Source: Bryobacterales bacterium
Lineage (GTDB): Bacteria; Acidobacteriota; Terriglobia; Bryobacterales; UBA6623
Direction: 5' to 3'
Length of the DNA: 64,000 nt
Assembly (NCBI GenBank): GCA_028819215.1
Contig: JAPPMG010000040.1
Span: 19,863 to 83,862 of the forward strand
The notes under the pieces are model-generated. The model searched no databases. It was not told the origin of the DNA and was given only the letters and a program-made list of their open reading frames with translations. The first letter of the stretch is position 1; each line of letters starts with the position of its first letter. This document shows, piece by piece, positions 8,711 through 17,307 of this stretch. The translations under genes and the position numbers were made by a program.

Positions 8711-9697
8711 ATGCTCCGGCGCATGCCCGCCAACAAATGCTGCCCGAGGCCGTCAGCTCGCTCTGCTTGCCCCGCCGTGGCCCAAGTGCTCCTCGCAGGT
8801 CTCGTCTTGCTGGTGCCGCCGCTCGCGGCCCAGCCTGAGTTGCCGTACAAGCCTGTTGTCGGCTGGGGCGAGTTGCCGGACGGCTACGTGTCCGGCCAGG
8901 GCATGGCTGTCGCGGTCGATCACCAAGGCGGTGTGTGGTTCTACAACCGCGGCTCCCATCCGCTCATCCAGTTCTCCAGTGATGGCAGCCTGATCCAGGC
9001 TTGGAAGGAAGACAAGACCCTGTCGACCCACCAGGCCGCCGCGCACGGGATGGCGGTCGGGCCGGACGGTGGCATCTGGCTGGTGGCGCGCGACTCGCAC
9101 GCGGTGTACAAGTACTCCGCCGCGGGCCGAACGCTGTTGATGATCGGTGGTTTCGCGGCGAGCCCTGGCAGCAACGAAGCCCCCTACGCATTCAATCTGC
9201 CCGCGGGCGTGGCGCACGACAGCGAGGGCAACGTCTACATCGCCGACGGCTACGGCAACGCTCGCATCGTCAAGTACGACGCCTCCGGCACGTACGTCAA
9301 GCATTGGGGCGAGCCGGGCACCGCTGACGGCGAGTTCGACGTCGTCCACGGCGTCGCCTTGGACAGCCGTGACAGGCTCTACGCCGTGGACCGCAGCAAC
9401 AAGCGCATCCAGGTCTTCGACACCGACGGCAAGCACCTGGCCACTTGGAACGGTCTTGGCACGCCGTGGAACCTGGCCTACGACCGGGATGCCGACGCGC
9501 TGTGGATGTGCGACGGCGACCTGGGGCGGATCTCGAAGCTGTCACTCGAGGGAAAGGTGCTCGGCTGGTTCGGATCAGACGGCTCGGAGCCGGGGCAGCT
9601 GCACCAAGTGCATAGCATTGCCTTGGGCCGGGACGGGGCCATCTACGCCGCCGAGACGGTGAATGGCAGGATCCAGAAGTTCGCCCGCCAGGATTAA
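8711..9697 (+). CDS. Secreted NHL-repeat beta-propeller protein
   Basis: A 328-residue protein. Residues 24-41 (VAQVLLAGLVLLVPPLAAQ) form the signal core. The rest is five to six NHL-type blades, each with the pattern G(V/I)A(H/V)D..G.(V/I)Y.AD....RI.(K/V)(Y/F): examples are GVAHDSEGNVYIADGYGNAR and GVALDSRDRLYAVDRSNKR. Similar proteins include peptidyl-alpha-hydroxyglycine amidating-lyase-like propellers, but no catalytic assignment is justified. The start could also be the ATG at 8723. It precedes a cluster of three secreted-protein genes on the same strand, 84 bases away. Confidence 0.8.
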   Translation: MLRRMPANKCCPRPSARSACPAVAQVLLAGLVLLVPPLAAQPELPYKPVVGWGELPDGYVSGQGMAVAVDHQGGVWFYNRGSHPLIQFSSDGSLIQAWKEDKTLSTHQAAAHGMAVGPDGGIWLVARDSHAVYKYSAAGRTLLMIGGFAASPGSNEAPYAFNLPAGVAHDSEGNVYIADGYGNARIVKYDASGTYVKHWGEPGTADGEFDVVHGVALDSRDRLYAVDRSNKRIQVFDTDGKHLATWNGLGTPWNLAYDRDADALWMCDGDLGRISKLSLEGKVLGWFGSDGSEPGQLHQVHSIALGRDGAIYAAETVNGRIQKFARQD

Positions 9698-9781
9698 CGT
9701 GCGGCATCGCGGGCCGAGATGTGGCTGTGCGTCCGAGCGAGCTCGTCTAGCGAGTTCTTCTGGGGTGCCCAAAGCGGTATC

Positions 9782-10633
9782 ATGCGGGATGTTGTGACCC
9801 GACTGCTTGCGATCGCACTGGCATTCTCGGCCGCGGCCCTGCCGATGTGGGCCCAGTCGGCCGATTTCGAACCGGCCCGCTTGGCCAACGGCAAGCCCGA
9901 CTTCAACGGCATTTGGCAGGCCCTGAACACAGCCAATTACGACATCGAGCGCCACATGGCGCGTCCCGCCATGATGCTCCGGGATGGTCCGCATGGTCCG
10001 CTGCCCGCGGCGCCCGTCTTGCGACTCGGCGCTGTGGGCGCCGTGCCTGGTGGCATGGGCGTGGTGGAAGGCGGCAAGATCCCGTACAAGCCAGAGGCGG
10101 CGACGCGGCGAGAAGAGAACCGGGCCCACTGGATCGAGCGGGACCCTGAGGTGAAGTGCTACCTGCCGGGCGTGCCGCGCGCCACGTACATGCCATTCCC
10201 GTTCCAGATCTTCCAGAACGAGGCTTCGGTGTTCATCGCCTACGAATTCGCCGGTGCCGTGCGCGAGGTCTACATGCAAGACGTCGGTCCTGCCGAGACC
10301 GATGCGTGGATGGGCCAGTCCGTGGGCCGCTGGGAAGGCGACACTCTGGTCGTTGAGGTCACCGGGCTGAGCGACCAGACCTGGTTCGACCGGTCGGGCA
10401 CCCACCACAGCAACCAGCTGCGCGTCACCGAGCGGTACACACTCAGTTCTCCGTATCACATCCAATACGAGGCGGAGATCTCCGATCCGGAGGTCTTCAC
10501 GCGTCCGTGGAAGATTTCCATGCCGCTGTACCGGCGCGTGGAGAAGGACGCCCGCCTGATGGACTTCAAGTGCGTCGAGTTCGTCGAAGAGCTGCTCTTC
10601 GGCGAGTATCGTCGCCGCCCGCTGGAGAGGTAG
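9782..10633 (+). CDS. Secreted protein of a family with a GRWEGDTLVVE motif, copy 1
   Basis: A 283-residue protein from the ATG at 9782. The first 22 residues (VTRLLAIALAFSAAALPMWAQ) are a signal peptide; an upstream in-frame ATG at 9719 would bury it. The mature part starts with a PDFNGIW strand, then KCYLPGVPR, a central beta-rich region and SVGRWEGDTLVVEVTGLSD. The gene product 106 bases downstream shares the same motif order. Proteins of this type are common in Acidobacteriota and marine Proteobacteria and often lie beside DUF6152 genes; the function is unknown to me. Confidence 0.75.
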   Translation: MRDVVTRLLAIALAFSAAALPMWAQSADFEPARLANGKPDFNGIWQALNTANYDIERHMARPAMMLRDGPHGPLPAAPVLRLGAVGAVPGGMGVVEGGKIPYKPEAATRREENRAHWIERDPEVKCYLPGVPRATYMPFPFQIFQNEASVFIAYEFAGAVREVYMQDVGPAETDAWMGQSVGRWEGDTLVVEVTGLSDQTWFDRSGTHHSNQLRVTERYTLSSPYHIQYEAEISDPEVFTRPWKISMPLYRRVEKDARLMDFKCVEFVEELLFGEYRRRPLER

Positions 10634-10720
10634 CCGCCATGTCCGACGTTCGCAGCAGGGACTTGTTCGGCTGCAAGGACGCCGCAGGGTCGGCCTCGCG
10701 CGCGAGGTTCGGGCCCGCAG

Positions 10721-10729
10721 AAAGGAGGT
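10721..10729 (+). promoter_or_regulatory. Strong Shine-Dalgarno site
   Basis: AAAGGAGGT lies 9 bases before the ATG at 10739 and matches the 16S anti-SD almost completely. It fixes the start of the next gene and predicts strong translation. A 14-bp perfect palindrome (CCTCGCGCGCGAGG) lies just upstream at 10694-10707. Confidence 0.7.
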
Positions 10730-10738
10730 AGATCTGTC

Positions 10739-11791
10739 ATGTCGAATCGTATCTTGCTCATCGCCGCCGCATTGGCGATGGTCGTCACGCCCGTTTGGGC
10801 AGCGGACGACTCGCAGGCCGCTGCCCAGCGGCCAGACCTGTCCGGGACTTATGACATCGCGACCCTGACGCCATTGCAACGCCCGGCCAAGTTCGGCGAC
10901 AAGCTCACGCTCACCGACGAGGAAGCGCAGGAGATCGCCCGCAAGGAGGCGGAGCACATGGCCCGTCGCAATGCGGCCACGGACCCCGACCGCGGAGCGC
11001 CTCCGGAGGGCGGCGATGGTTCTACCGGGGCCGCCGGCAACGTGGGGGGCTACAACTCGTTCTGGATCGAGCGGGGCACCGGGGCCTTCAAGATCGACGG
11101 GAAATGGCGCACCTCGATCATCACCGATCCGGAGAACGGGCGCCATCCGCCGATGACGCCGGAGGCCCAGGCGCGGACCGCCGAGCGGCGCAAGCGCAGC
11201 CGCCCGAACAAGGGCGAGGCTTGGTGGATCAAGGAAGGTGTCGAACCGGGCCCGTATGACGATCCCGAACTGCGGCCGCTCGCGGAGCGATGCCTGCTGG
11301 GATTCGGCTCGACCGGGGGCCCGCCCATGCTGCCGGTGCTGTACAACAACCTGAAGCGGATCGTGCAGACCGACGACTACGTCATGATCCTGGTCGAGAT
11401 GGTCCATGACGCGCGCATCATCCGGCTGAATTCCGAGCATGCCCCTGAGGACGTCCGCGGCTGGCTCGGCGACTCGATAGGGCATTGGGAGGGCGACACT
11501 CTGGTGGTCGACACGACCAACTTCAGCGACCGCCCGGCATTGTCGGGGGCTTCGCGCAACCTGCACGTGGTCGAGCGCTTCTCGCGCATTGACGACAAGA
11601 CCCTGCGCTACCAGTTCACGGTCGATGATCCGACAGTGTGGACCGAGCCTTGGAGCGGCGAGTACGTTTGGCCGGCGAGCGAAAGCAGGGTCTACGAGTA
11701 CGCCTGCCACGAAGCCAACTACTCGTTCGAAGGCATCTTGCGGGGAGCCCGCATATTGGAACAAGACCTGCTGGGCAAGTCCGACGACTAG
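10739..11791 (+). CDS. Secreted protein of a family with a GxWEGDTLVV motif, copy 2
   Basis: A 350-residue protein with signal MSNRILLIAAALAMVVTPVWA. The mature protein starts with PDLSGTYD (compare PDFNGIW in copy 1) and has LTDEEAQEIARKEAEHMARR, a charged helix. Later it has RCLLGFGSTGGPP, ARIIRLNSEH, SIGHWEGDTLVVDTTNFSD and DPTVWTEPW. The family is uncharacterised. It is likely an extracytoplasmic beta-rich protein that works with the DUF6152 protein encoded 32 bases downstream. The 3' two thirds are covered by a long antisense frame that has no recognisable domain. Confidence 0.78.
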   Translation: MSNRILLIAAALAMVVTPVWAADDSQAAAQRPDLSGTYDIATLTPLQRPAKFGDKLTLTDEEAQEIARKEAEHMARRNAATDPDRGAPPEGGDGSTGAAGNVGGYNSFWIERGTGAFKIDGKWRTSIITDPENGRHPPMTPEAQARTAERRKRSRPNKGEAWWIKEGVEPGPYDDPELRPLAERCLLGFGSTGGPPMLPVLYNNLKRIVQTDDYVMILVEMVHDARIIRLNSEHAPEDVRGWLGDSIGHWEGDTLVVDTTNFSDRPALSGASRNLHVVERFSRIDDKTLRYQFTVDDPTVWTEPWSGEYVWPASESRVYEYACHEANYSFEGILRGARILEQDLLGKSDD

Positions 11792-11823
11792 GCGGAACGG
11801 CTCACAAGCGAGGAACAACAGCA

Positions 11824-12264
11824 ATGATCAACAAAGAAGGGATGATTCGGCTGCAGGCCGCGGCGGCGGCACTGGGGTTGCTGCTGGCGGGCGTCGTGCC
11901 GGTCAACGCGCACCACGCCTTCGGCGCCGAGTTCGATCCAAACCGCCCGCTCATTCTCAAGGGGCCGGTCGTCCGCGTGGAATGGGTGAATCCGCACACG
12001 TGGATCCACTTGGAGGTCACAGACGAGTCCGGCAAGAAGGAAATCTGGATGGTCGAGGGCGGCACGCCCAACAGCTTGCTGCGGAGAGGGCTCAAGCGCG
12101 ACACGATCAAGATCGGACAGGTGATCGTGGTCGACGGCTACCAGGCCAAGGATCGTTCCAACCGGGCCAACGGGCGCGATGTGACGTTCGAGGACGGGCG
12201 CAAGTTCTTCTTGGGCTCCTCCGGCACTGGCGCTCCGTACGACAAGGAGCGTCGAGGCCAGTAA
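11824..12264 (+). CDS. DUF6152 family secreted protein
   Basis: A 146-residue protein with a signal peptide ending near VNA, immediately followed by HHAFGAEFDPNRP, the hallmark N terminus of DUF6152. WVNPHTWIHLEV and VDGYQAKD are further family motifs, giving a small OB-like beta barrel. The paired His residues just after the cleavage site may bind a metal; this is a guess. It is the last gene of the three-gene cluster, and another DUF6152 gene lies at about 60.2 kb. I chose the ATG at 11824 because it starts the signal peptide. Confidence 0.85.
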   Translation: MINKEGMIRLQAAAAALGLLLAGVVPVNAHHAFGAEFDPNRPLILKGPVVRVEWVNPHTWIHLEVTDESGKKEIWMVEGGTPNSLLRRGLKRDTIKIGQVIVVDGYQAKDRSNRANGRDVTFEDGRKFFLGSSGTGAPYDKERRGQ

Positions 12265-12288
12265 GGTCCCGCCCGTGTGCGGCCGTGC

Positions 12289-12320
12289 GGGTCAAGGGAC
12301 GCGCGCGCGTGCCTTGACCC
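12289..12320. terminator. Hairpin between convergent genes
   Basis: GGGTCAAGG at 12289-12297 pairs with CCTTGACCC at 12312-12320; the 14-base loop is itself alternating GC and can extend the stem. It lies 25 bases after the DUF6152 stop and overlaps the last codons of the converging nucleotidase gene. There is no clear T-tract, so it may act as a bidirectional stem that protects the 3' ends. Confidence 0.45.
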
Positions 12321-13593
12321 AGTTCAGGACTGCGTCTCGCAGCGTTAGCTCGCGGGCTGTGAAATCAATCCCTGCGAATTCGGGCAGCCCCGCCACGTAG
12401 TCGTTGGTCACAAAGCTATACATCCGACCGGGCTCGAGGTCATGGCCGGCGCGGACCTCTTCCGGCAGTCGGTCGCCGCGGACGGTGGCTACCACTAGCG
12501 CGTTGTCAAAGGGCAGGATGTTCCAGATGTGGCGCGCCATCACGGTGCCTTCCCTCAAGGAGTCGCGCACTCCCCCGCGGTTCATGAACGCGACCTGCGT
12601 TCCCGTCGTCTCGAGCAGGGCCCGCTCGATCAGCTCCTTGACATCGTCCCGACCCAGCGCGCGGACACACTGGGCGATCTCGACGTCCACCAGCTCGGAG
12701 ACCTTGGATTCCCATTGATCGACGAGCGCCGCGATATCGGGCTTGGCCGGAAAGCGGTCCTGGGAAATCGGGATTCTCTGCCAGCGGTGCTGCACGATCT
12801 TTCCCGCGTCGCGGTCGAATGCAATCTCGAGCCGCCCCAGTTCGCGTCCATAGGGGCGCAGCTTGACGCCGATCCGCCCGTCGATCAAGAGTTCCGTGTC
12901 CCGGCCGCCGTGGTCGTGCCCGCCCACGAGCACATCGACATCCCGCAGTCCGCGCAGGATCGCTTCGTCTTCGTCGTCGAAAAGGTGTCCGAGAACGACG
13001 ACGAGGTCGGCCCTAGCGTTCATCTCGGCAACGGGGTCGCGCAAGGACTCCACTAACGGGGTCGCGCGCCAGGGTCCAGCCTGTGCAGGCTTGATCAGTC
13101 TGGCCAAGCCGGCGGTCAGGGCTCCGACGACCCCGATCCGAAGATCGCCTGCCGTCAGCACCGCGGTCGGCGGCACCAGCCGCTCGCCCTGAGCGTTGAG
13201 GACATTGGCGGCTAGGATCGGAGCGTCCGTGACACGCTGAAACTCGGCGATCTTCTCCCAGCCATAGTCAAATTCGTGGTTGCCGAGGCAGTGGGCGTCG
13301 AAGCCGAGCCTGTTCGCGACCTCGAACACGGGCGTTCCTTCGAAGATCGTCGAAACCGGCGAGCCCTGCACCATGTCGCCAGCATGCAGCACGACGGCGT
13401 TCTCGGACTTGGAGCGCTCTGCCGCGATCGCAGTCGCCACATGTGCGAACCCTCCCCGGCCTTGCTCGTCGGGCAGCAGTCGAGCGTGCAGGTCGTTGAG
13501 ATGCAGGATCGTGACCTGCTCGACGTTGGCGCACTGGGCCGCAAGGGCGGCCAGCAGTAGCAACGACAGGCGCAGGAACGGGCCGACCAGCAT
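12292..13593 (-). CDS. 5'-nucleotidase / UshA-like metallophosphatase
   Basis: A 433-residue exported enzyme (signal MLVGPFLRLSLLLLAALAAQC; the Cys could allow lipidation). The N-terminal calcineurin-like domain has ILHLNDLHAR, HAGDMVQGS, CLGNHEFDYGW and LVGGHDHGG, which supply the two-metal site. The C-terminal domain (about residues 280-430) has NRGGVRDSLREGTV and NILPFDNALVV, the nucleotide-binding part of 5'-nucleotidases. It would release phosphate and nucleosides from nucleotides in the periplasm. It converges on the DUF6152 gene. The usual C-terminal length is kept. Confidence 0.93.
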   Translation of the reverse strand: MLVGPFLRLSLLLLAALAAQCANVEQVTILHLNDLHARLLPDEQGRGGFAHVATAIAAERSKSENAVVLHAGDMVQGSPVSTIFEGTPVFEVANRLGFDAHCLGNHEFDYGWEKIAEFQRVTDAPILAANVLNAQGERLVPPTAVLTAGDLRIGVVGALTAGLARLIKPAQAGPWRATPLVESLRDPVAEMNARADLVVVLGHLFDDEDEAILRGLRDVDVLVGGHDHGGRDTELLIDGRIGVKLRPYGRELGRLEIAFDRDAGKIVQHRWQRIPISQDRFPAKPDIAALVDQWESKVSELVDVEIAQCVRALGRDDVKELIERALLETTGTQVAFMNRGGVRDSLREGTVMARHIWNILPFDNALVVATVRGDRLPEEVRAGHDLEPGRMYSFVTNDYVAGLPEFAGIDFTARELTLRDAVLNWVKARARVP

Positions 13594-14006
13594 GGGCTAC
13601 TAGTGTCGCATTGCTTGGTGCAAACGAGGCCTCGGCGCTAGATCCGTCTCAAGACCTGATCATGGCTTCGGCGCAGCCGTCCCCCGGAAGGGTGGTTGCG
13701 TTAGCGGTGGATTCTTGGCCGCGGGCGCTGCGTCATCGCGATGCCAAGGAGCGGTTGCCTCGTAGGGCGTTCAATACCGACAGACAAGCGGCGCTATCTC
13801 TGTCCACCACAGTTTCATGCGCTGCATCTGCCCAGCTGGCCAGTTCGATAGGGCGCAGTCGTGCCACATGCCAACTGCAGCAAAGCTCGCGACTCGCGCC
13901 GCTCGGTAGCTGATGCTACCGTGATGGCAGGACCAGCAGAAGGCCGCGCTCGCTTCGGTTGACATTGTCAAGACTGCTCCATCCGGAGAGAGCCCGGCGA
14001 GATGAG
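13594..14006. other. Intergenic region with palindromes
   Basis: A 413-base gap between divergent genes. Two elements are visible: GGTAGC-TGAT-GCTACC at 13905-13920 (6-bp stem, 4-base loop) and TTGACA-T-TGTCAA at 13959-13971, a perfect 6+1+6 palindrome whose left arm is also a consensus -35 hexamer. A small minus-strand frame here has a CxxCH sequence but no other support as a gene. Confidence 0.4.
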
Positions 14007-14720
14007 ATGCAGGAATCAAGCAGCGAAGGGACGACGGTGGCGGCAAGGCACCACAGACCTGTTGCGGTGCTGCTGAGACGCCTGCTGCTGGCCTCGTCCG
14101 CATTGGTGCCGGCCGCCACCTGCCCGCTCGAGGCACAGACTTGTCTTGGCTTCACCGGCACTGGGTTCGTAGGTGCGTCAGCAGCCAGCCGGAGCGAGTG
14201 GTCCAACACGATAACGGGGTTTGGGGGGACCGGCGGCCTCAAGATCGGCCGGGTGGCCGCGATGGCCAGCTACCTGAGGTTCTCGGGCGCCGACGAGTTC
14301 GATGAGGAGTCCGAGTTTCAGAATTTCAGGGCGACGGTAGGATATGAAGCCATCAAATCCTCGCTCTCGCTGTGCCCGGTTGTGGCCTTCGGGTCGGAGG
14401 GCGTCACGTCGCGAGACTTCCGCTCCATCCCCTACCGTTCCGACCCCTTCCTCGGGGGCGGGCTGGCGCTGGGGCGTCGGTTCACTCTAGCGGATTCCGG
14501 CCCTGGTGTAATTCCCTCGCTGATCGTCGCCGCTGAGAATCACAGCTTCGAGCGGATCATCGAAGGCGACATCGTGATAAGACGCCGCGGAATCGATGTG
14601 CTCTTGCGCGGTGGAGTCACCCTGGAGTTCGGCAGATTTTTCGTGCGACCCCATCTCGCTCTGGTCGCAGCCGAAAACGGCTGGCTGATGGGAGGGGCGC
14701 GGTTCGGCCTGAGATTCTGA
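14007..14720 (+). CDS. Putative outer-membrane beta-barrel protein
   Basis: A 237-residue protein. After about 45 residues containing a basic stretch and LLLASSALVPAATCPLEAQ, it has alternating strands rich in Gly and aromatics and ends in GARFGLRF, with the C-terminal Phe that targets barrels to the BAM machinery. Size and pattern suggest an eight-stranded OmpA/OmpW-like barrel. The signal peptide is long and has a twin basic start (RRLLLA), so the true start may be slightly downstream. No specific family could be named. Confidence 0.6.
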   Translation: MQESSSEGTTVAARHHRPVAVLLRRLLLASSALVPAATCPLEAQTCLGFTGTGFVGASAASRSEWSNTITGFGGTGGLKIGRVAAMASYLRFSGADEFDEESEFQNFRATVGYEAIKSSLSLCPVVAFGSEGVTSRDFRSIPYRSDPFLGGGLALGRRFTLADSGPGVIPSLIVAAENHSFERIIEGDIVIRRRGIDVLLRGGVTLEFGRFFVRPHLALVAAENGWLMGGARFGLRF

Positions 14721-14965
14721 CAGCCACGCGCAGCGCTCGCGCAAGGCAGCCTTTCCATCGGCGCGCCGGCCAAATCGAGCGCGCTTCGAATAGCGTCAAG
14801 GATCCGTGGACTCCTGCAACTTTTCGGTGCTTGGCGTGTTGTTGTTGCAGTGACCGCTGGGGGCGTTCGTAGGCCCCGCAGAACGGGCGGCGTGGCACAG
14901 TGGTGCTGGGTGAGAGGGGCAGCTTCCAGTCGCTCGGCAGCAGTCGGCTCACAATCGGAGGGTTC

Positions 14966-15841
14966 ATGCAAGTCTTGTCGATGATCGCGATACGTGCCGT
15001 TTGGGCGCTGATGTCAGTGCGTTGTTCAGGTCCTCCGCAGGCTGGGCTCGCGGTGCTCGTTGTTGTTGGCGCCGTCCCGGGCGGCGTGAGTCTTGCCGCG
15101 TCCCCCTGTCGCTATTCCGCTGATCTGGAAGTCACGATTGACGCTGCTGGCATCGAGCGGGTCCATATCGATGCCGTTGAGGGCGGCCTTGCTGTCCACG
15201 GGCACACTGATTCGAACCAGATCCGGGCGACGGGCAAAGCGTGTGCCAAGTCCGAAGCTGCCGTGCGGCAGATCCAGCTCTTGTCGAGAACGGAGGGAAG
15301 CGACGTATACGTCGAAGCGAAGATTCCCTCCCGGGGTCGGATGTTCGCGAACGCGACCTTGGACTTGAAAGCTGCGGTCCCCAGCCGCCTGGCACTCTCC
15401 GTCCAGGACGGTACCGGCGAAGTCCTAGTTCGCAACGTCGCCGCGTTGCAGCTGCGAGACGGGACGGGCGATATCGAGATTGAAGGTATTCCGGGCGATG
15501 TGTCCGTAACGGATGGCACGGGCGCCACGGTAGTGAGAGCCATCGGGGGCAGCCTGCAAGTCAAGGATGGCACCGGCCCGCTGAGCATCAGAGATGTTCA
15601 GGGCAGCGTGACCGTGGATGACGGTACGGGAGAAATCAAGATTTCCGAAGTTGGTGGCGATCTCAGATTGAGAGACGGCACCGGGGACATGGAGATCGAG
15701 GGCATTGCCGGATCCGTGGACGTGCGCGACGGTACCGGTGACATCTCCATAAGCCGGGTCGAAGGCAGCCTGACATTGAGAAACGGCACTGGCGGCGTGA
15801 AATTGACGGAGGTTCGGGGATCTGTCGCCGTTCATGACTGA
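14966..15841 (+). CDS. Secreted DUF4097-like protein with eight 18-residue DGTG repeats
   Basis: A 291-residue protein from the ATG at 14966. A hydrophobic signal (about residues 25-45, AGLAVLVVVGAVPGGVSLAA) precedes a region of about 100 residues like the start of DUF4097 adhesin-type proteins. From about residue 147 to the end there are eight tandem units, DGTG(D/E)(I/V).(I/V)..(V/I).G.(L/V).(V/L)., the first of 17 residues and the rest of 18; the last has NGTG. One repeat per solenoid turn is likely, with an Asp/Gly/Thr corner on each turn, so a right-handed beta-solenoid is expected. The stop codon falls right after the Asp that would open a ninth unit. Confidence 0.8.
   Translation: MQVLSMIAIRAVWALMSVRCSGPPQAGLAVLVVVGAVPGGVSLAASPCRYSADLEVTIDAAGIERVHIDAVEGGLAVHGHTDSNQIRATGKACAKSEAAVRQIQLLSRTEGSDVYVEAKIPSRGRMFANATLDLKAAVPSRLALSVQDGTGEVLVRNVAALQLRDGTGDIEIEGIPGDVSVTDGTGATVVRAIGGSLQVKDGTGPLSIRDVQGSVTVDDGTGEIKISEVGGDLRLRDGTGDMEIEGIAGSVDVRDGTGDISISRVEGSLTLRNGTGGVKLTEVRGSVAVHD
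15400..15840 (+). repeat. Tandem 54-bp coding repeats (DGTG units)
   Basis: Eight in-frame copies of a roughly 54-bp unit, each opening with GA(C/T)GG(T/C/G)AC(C/G)GG. Third positions vary freely while the DGTG core is kept, so the array is maintained by selection on protein rather than being freshly duplicated. Confidence 0.75.
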
Positions 15842-15930
15842 ATTCCCTCGGAAAGCCCTCGGCTTGAGTGCAGGGTGGGCCGTTGCGATCTCATGCTGGG
15901 CCTAGCTCGGGTCAGCGCTACGATGAAGGC

Positions 15931-16410
15931 GTGGATATCCGCCGGGCAGAGCGAGCAGACCTCGAGACCATCATTGAATTCAATCAGCGTCTGGCCGTGG
16001 AGTCAGAAGGTGTGCGACTGGATTCTGAGCGGTTGCGGGCTGGTGTCACGGCCCAGCTCAACGACTCTTCGCGGGGCTTCTACCTCGTCGCAGAAGCGGA
16101 TGGCCGCGTTGTCGGCCAGCTGGCGTTGACGTTCGAGTGGAGCGACTGGCGGAACAGCACGTTCTGGTGGTTGCAGAATGTCTACGTGGCCCCCGAGCAC
16201 AGACGTCGTGGAGTATTCAAGGCGCTCTATGCCCGCATGATCGAGCTGGCCGGGCAGCAGGGCGTTTGCGGAGTGCGCCTGTACGTCGAACACAACAACC
16301 ATGTCGCGCAAGCTGTCTATCGAGAGCTAGGCCTTTCGCCGGCCGTGTACGGCATGTACGAGACGGACTTCGTGATCGAGCGCGGCTACGATTCCGGCAC
16401 TGCTCACTGA
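15931..16410 (+). CDS. GNAT family N-acetyltransferase
   Basis: A 159-residue protein from the GTG at 15931, which opens directly with VDIRRAERADLETII, the usual GNAT first strand. VGQLALTFEW, LQNVYVAPEHRRRGVFKAL (acetyl-CoA pyrophosphate loop, R/Q-x-x-G-x-G/A-like) and LYVEHNNHVAQAVYRELG are the conserved motifs. The substrate is unknown. It ends 78 bases before the next gene on the same strand. Confidence 0.88.
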   Translation: MDIRRAERADLETIIEFNQRLAVESEGVRLDSERLRAGVTAQLNDSSRGFYLVAEADGRVVGQLALTFEWSDWRNSTFWWLQNVYVAPEHRRRGVFKALYARMIELAGQQGVCGVRLYVEHNNHVAQAVYRELGLSPAVYGMYETDFVIERGYDSGTAH

Positions 16411-16488
16411 GCTGCGCAACCGGCTGATCGGGCAGGCTCTTGTGGGTCCGCCGGACGTTTGCCGCGTTCGTTCTATGATGGCAAGGTC

Positions 16489-17307
16489 ATGCAATTGCTT
16501 GCCGGAAAGACCGCCATCGTCACCGGTTCGGGACGCAGCATTGGCAAGGCTGTAGCCAAGCTGTTTTCCGAACACGGCGCCAACGTGGTCGTCAACGACC
16601 TGGATCCGGAGCCCGCCCAAGAGACTCTCAGCGAAATCAGGGGCAGCGGCGGGTCCGCCGCCGTCTGCGTGGGCAGCGTCACCGACCAGGAGCTACCCGA
16701 CAAGCTGGTCCAGACCGCCATCGATACCTTCGGCTCGCTAGACATCATCGTCAACAATGCCGGCTACACGTGGGACGGAGTGATCCACAAGATGAGCGAT
16801 GACCAGTTCGACGCCATGCTGGACGTTCATCTCAAGGCACCCTTCCGCATCGTGCGCGCAGCCGCTCCCATCCTGCGCGAGTCAGCCAAGGCCGACATCG
16901 AGGCCGGCCGTCGGCCGCCGTGCCGCAAGATCGTCAATGTCAGCTCGACCTCGGGGGTGGCCGGAAATGCCGGACAGATCAACTACGCTGCCGGCAAGAT
17001 GGGCATCGTCGGCATGACCAAGACGATCGCCAAGGAATGGGGTCGCTTCAACGTCTGCTGCAACGCCGTCGCCTATGGCTTCATCGAGTCGCGCCTGACG
17101 CAAGCGAAGGAGAAAGGCGACAAGACCTCGACCGGGATCGCCCTCGGCATCCCCCAGCGCCAGCGCGACGCGGCCATACCGCACATTCCGCTGCACCGCC
17201 ACGGCACGCCGGAAGATGCCGCCGGCCCGGTGCTCTTCCTCGCCTCGCCGCTGTCGGACTACGTGACCGGCTCGGTCGTGCTCGTTACGGGCGGAAGCGT
17301 GGTCTGA
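16489..17307 (+). CDS. Short-chain dehydrogenase/reductase (FabG-like)
   Basis: A 272-residue classical SDR. TGSGRSIG (residues 10-17) binds the dinucleotide, NNAGYTWDG is the NNAG motif, and the catalytic Ser/Tyr/Lys lie in VNVSSTSG and YAAGKMG. It ends with DYVTGSVVLVTGGSVV, as in 3-oxoacyl-ACP reductases. An Ile/Pro/Arg-rich insert (about residues 205-240) before the last helix may shape the substrate site. The ATG at 16489 starts the domain; an ATG 30 bases upstream is less likely. Its last 49 bases overlap nqrM on the other strand. Confidence 0.9.
   Translation: MQLLAGKTAIVTGSGRSIGKAVAKLFSEHGANVVVNDLDPEPAQETLSEIRGSGGSAAVCVGSVTDQELPDKLVQTAIDTFGSLDIIVNNAGYTWDGVIHKMSDDQFDAMLDVHLKAPFRIVRAAAPILRESAKADIEAGRRPPCRKIVNVSSTSGVAGNAGQINYAAGKMGIVGMTKTIAKEWGRFNVCCNAVAYGFIESRLTQAKEKGDKTSTGIALGIPQRQRDAAIPHIPLHRHGTPEDAAGPVLFLASPLSDYVTGSVVLVTGGSVV

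Noticed and set aside
9575..11824. A 749-codon open frame on the minus strand
   Set aside because: It lies antisense to two genes with signal peptides, shared motifs and a strong SD. Its translation is Arg/Pro/His-rich without a domain, typical of a high-GC shadow frame.
13771..13965. A short minus-strand frame with CxxCH suggesting a c-type cytochrome
   Set aside because: Only one heme motif, no signal peptide and no other family trait.
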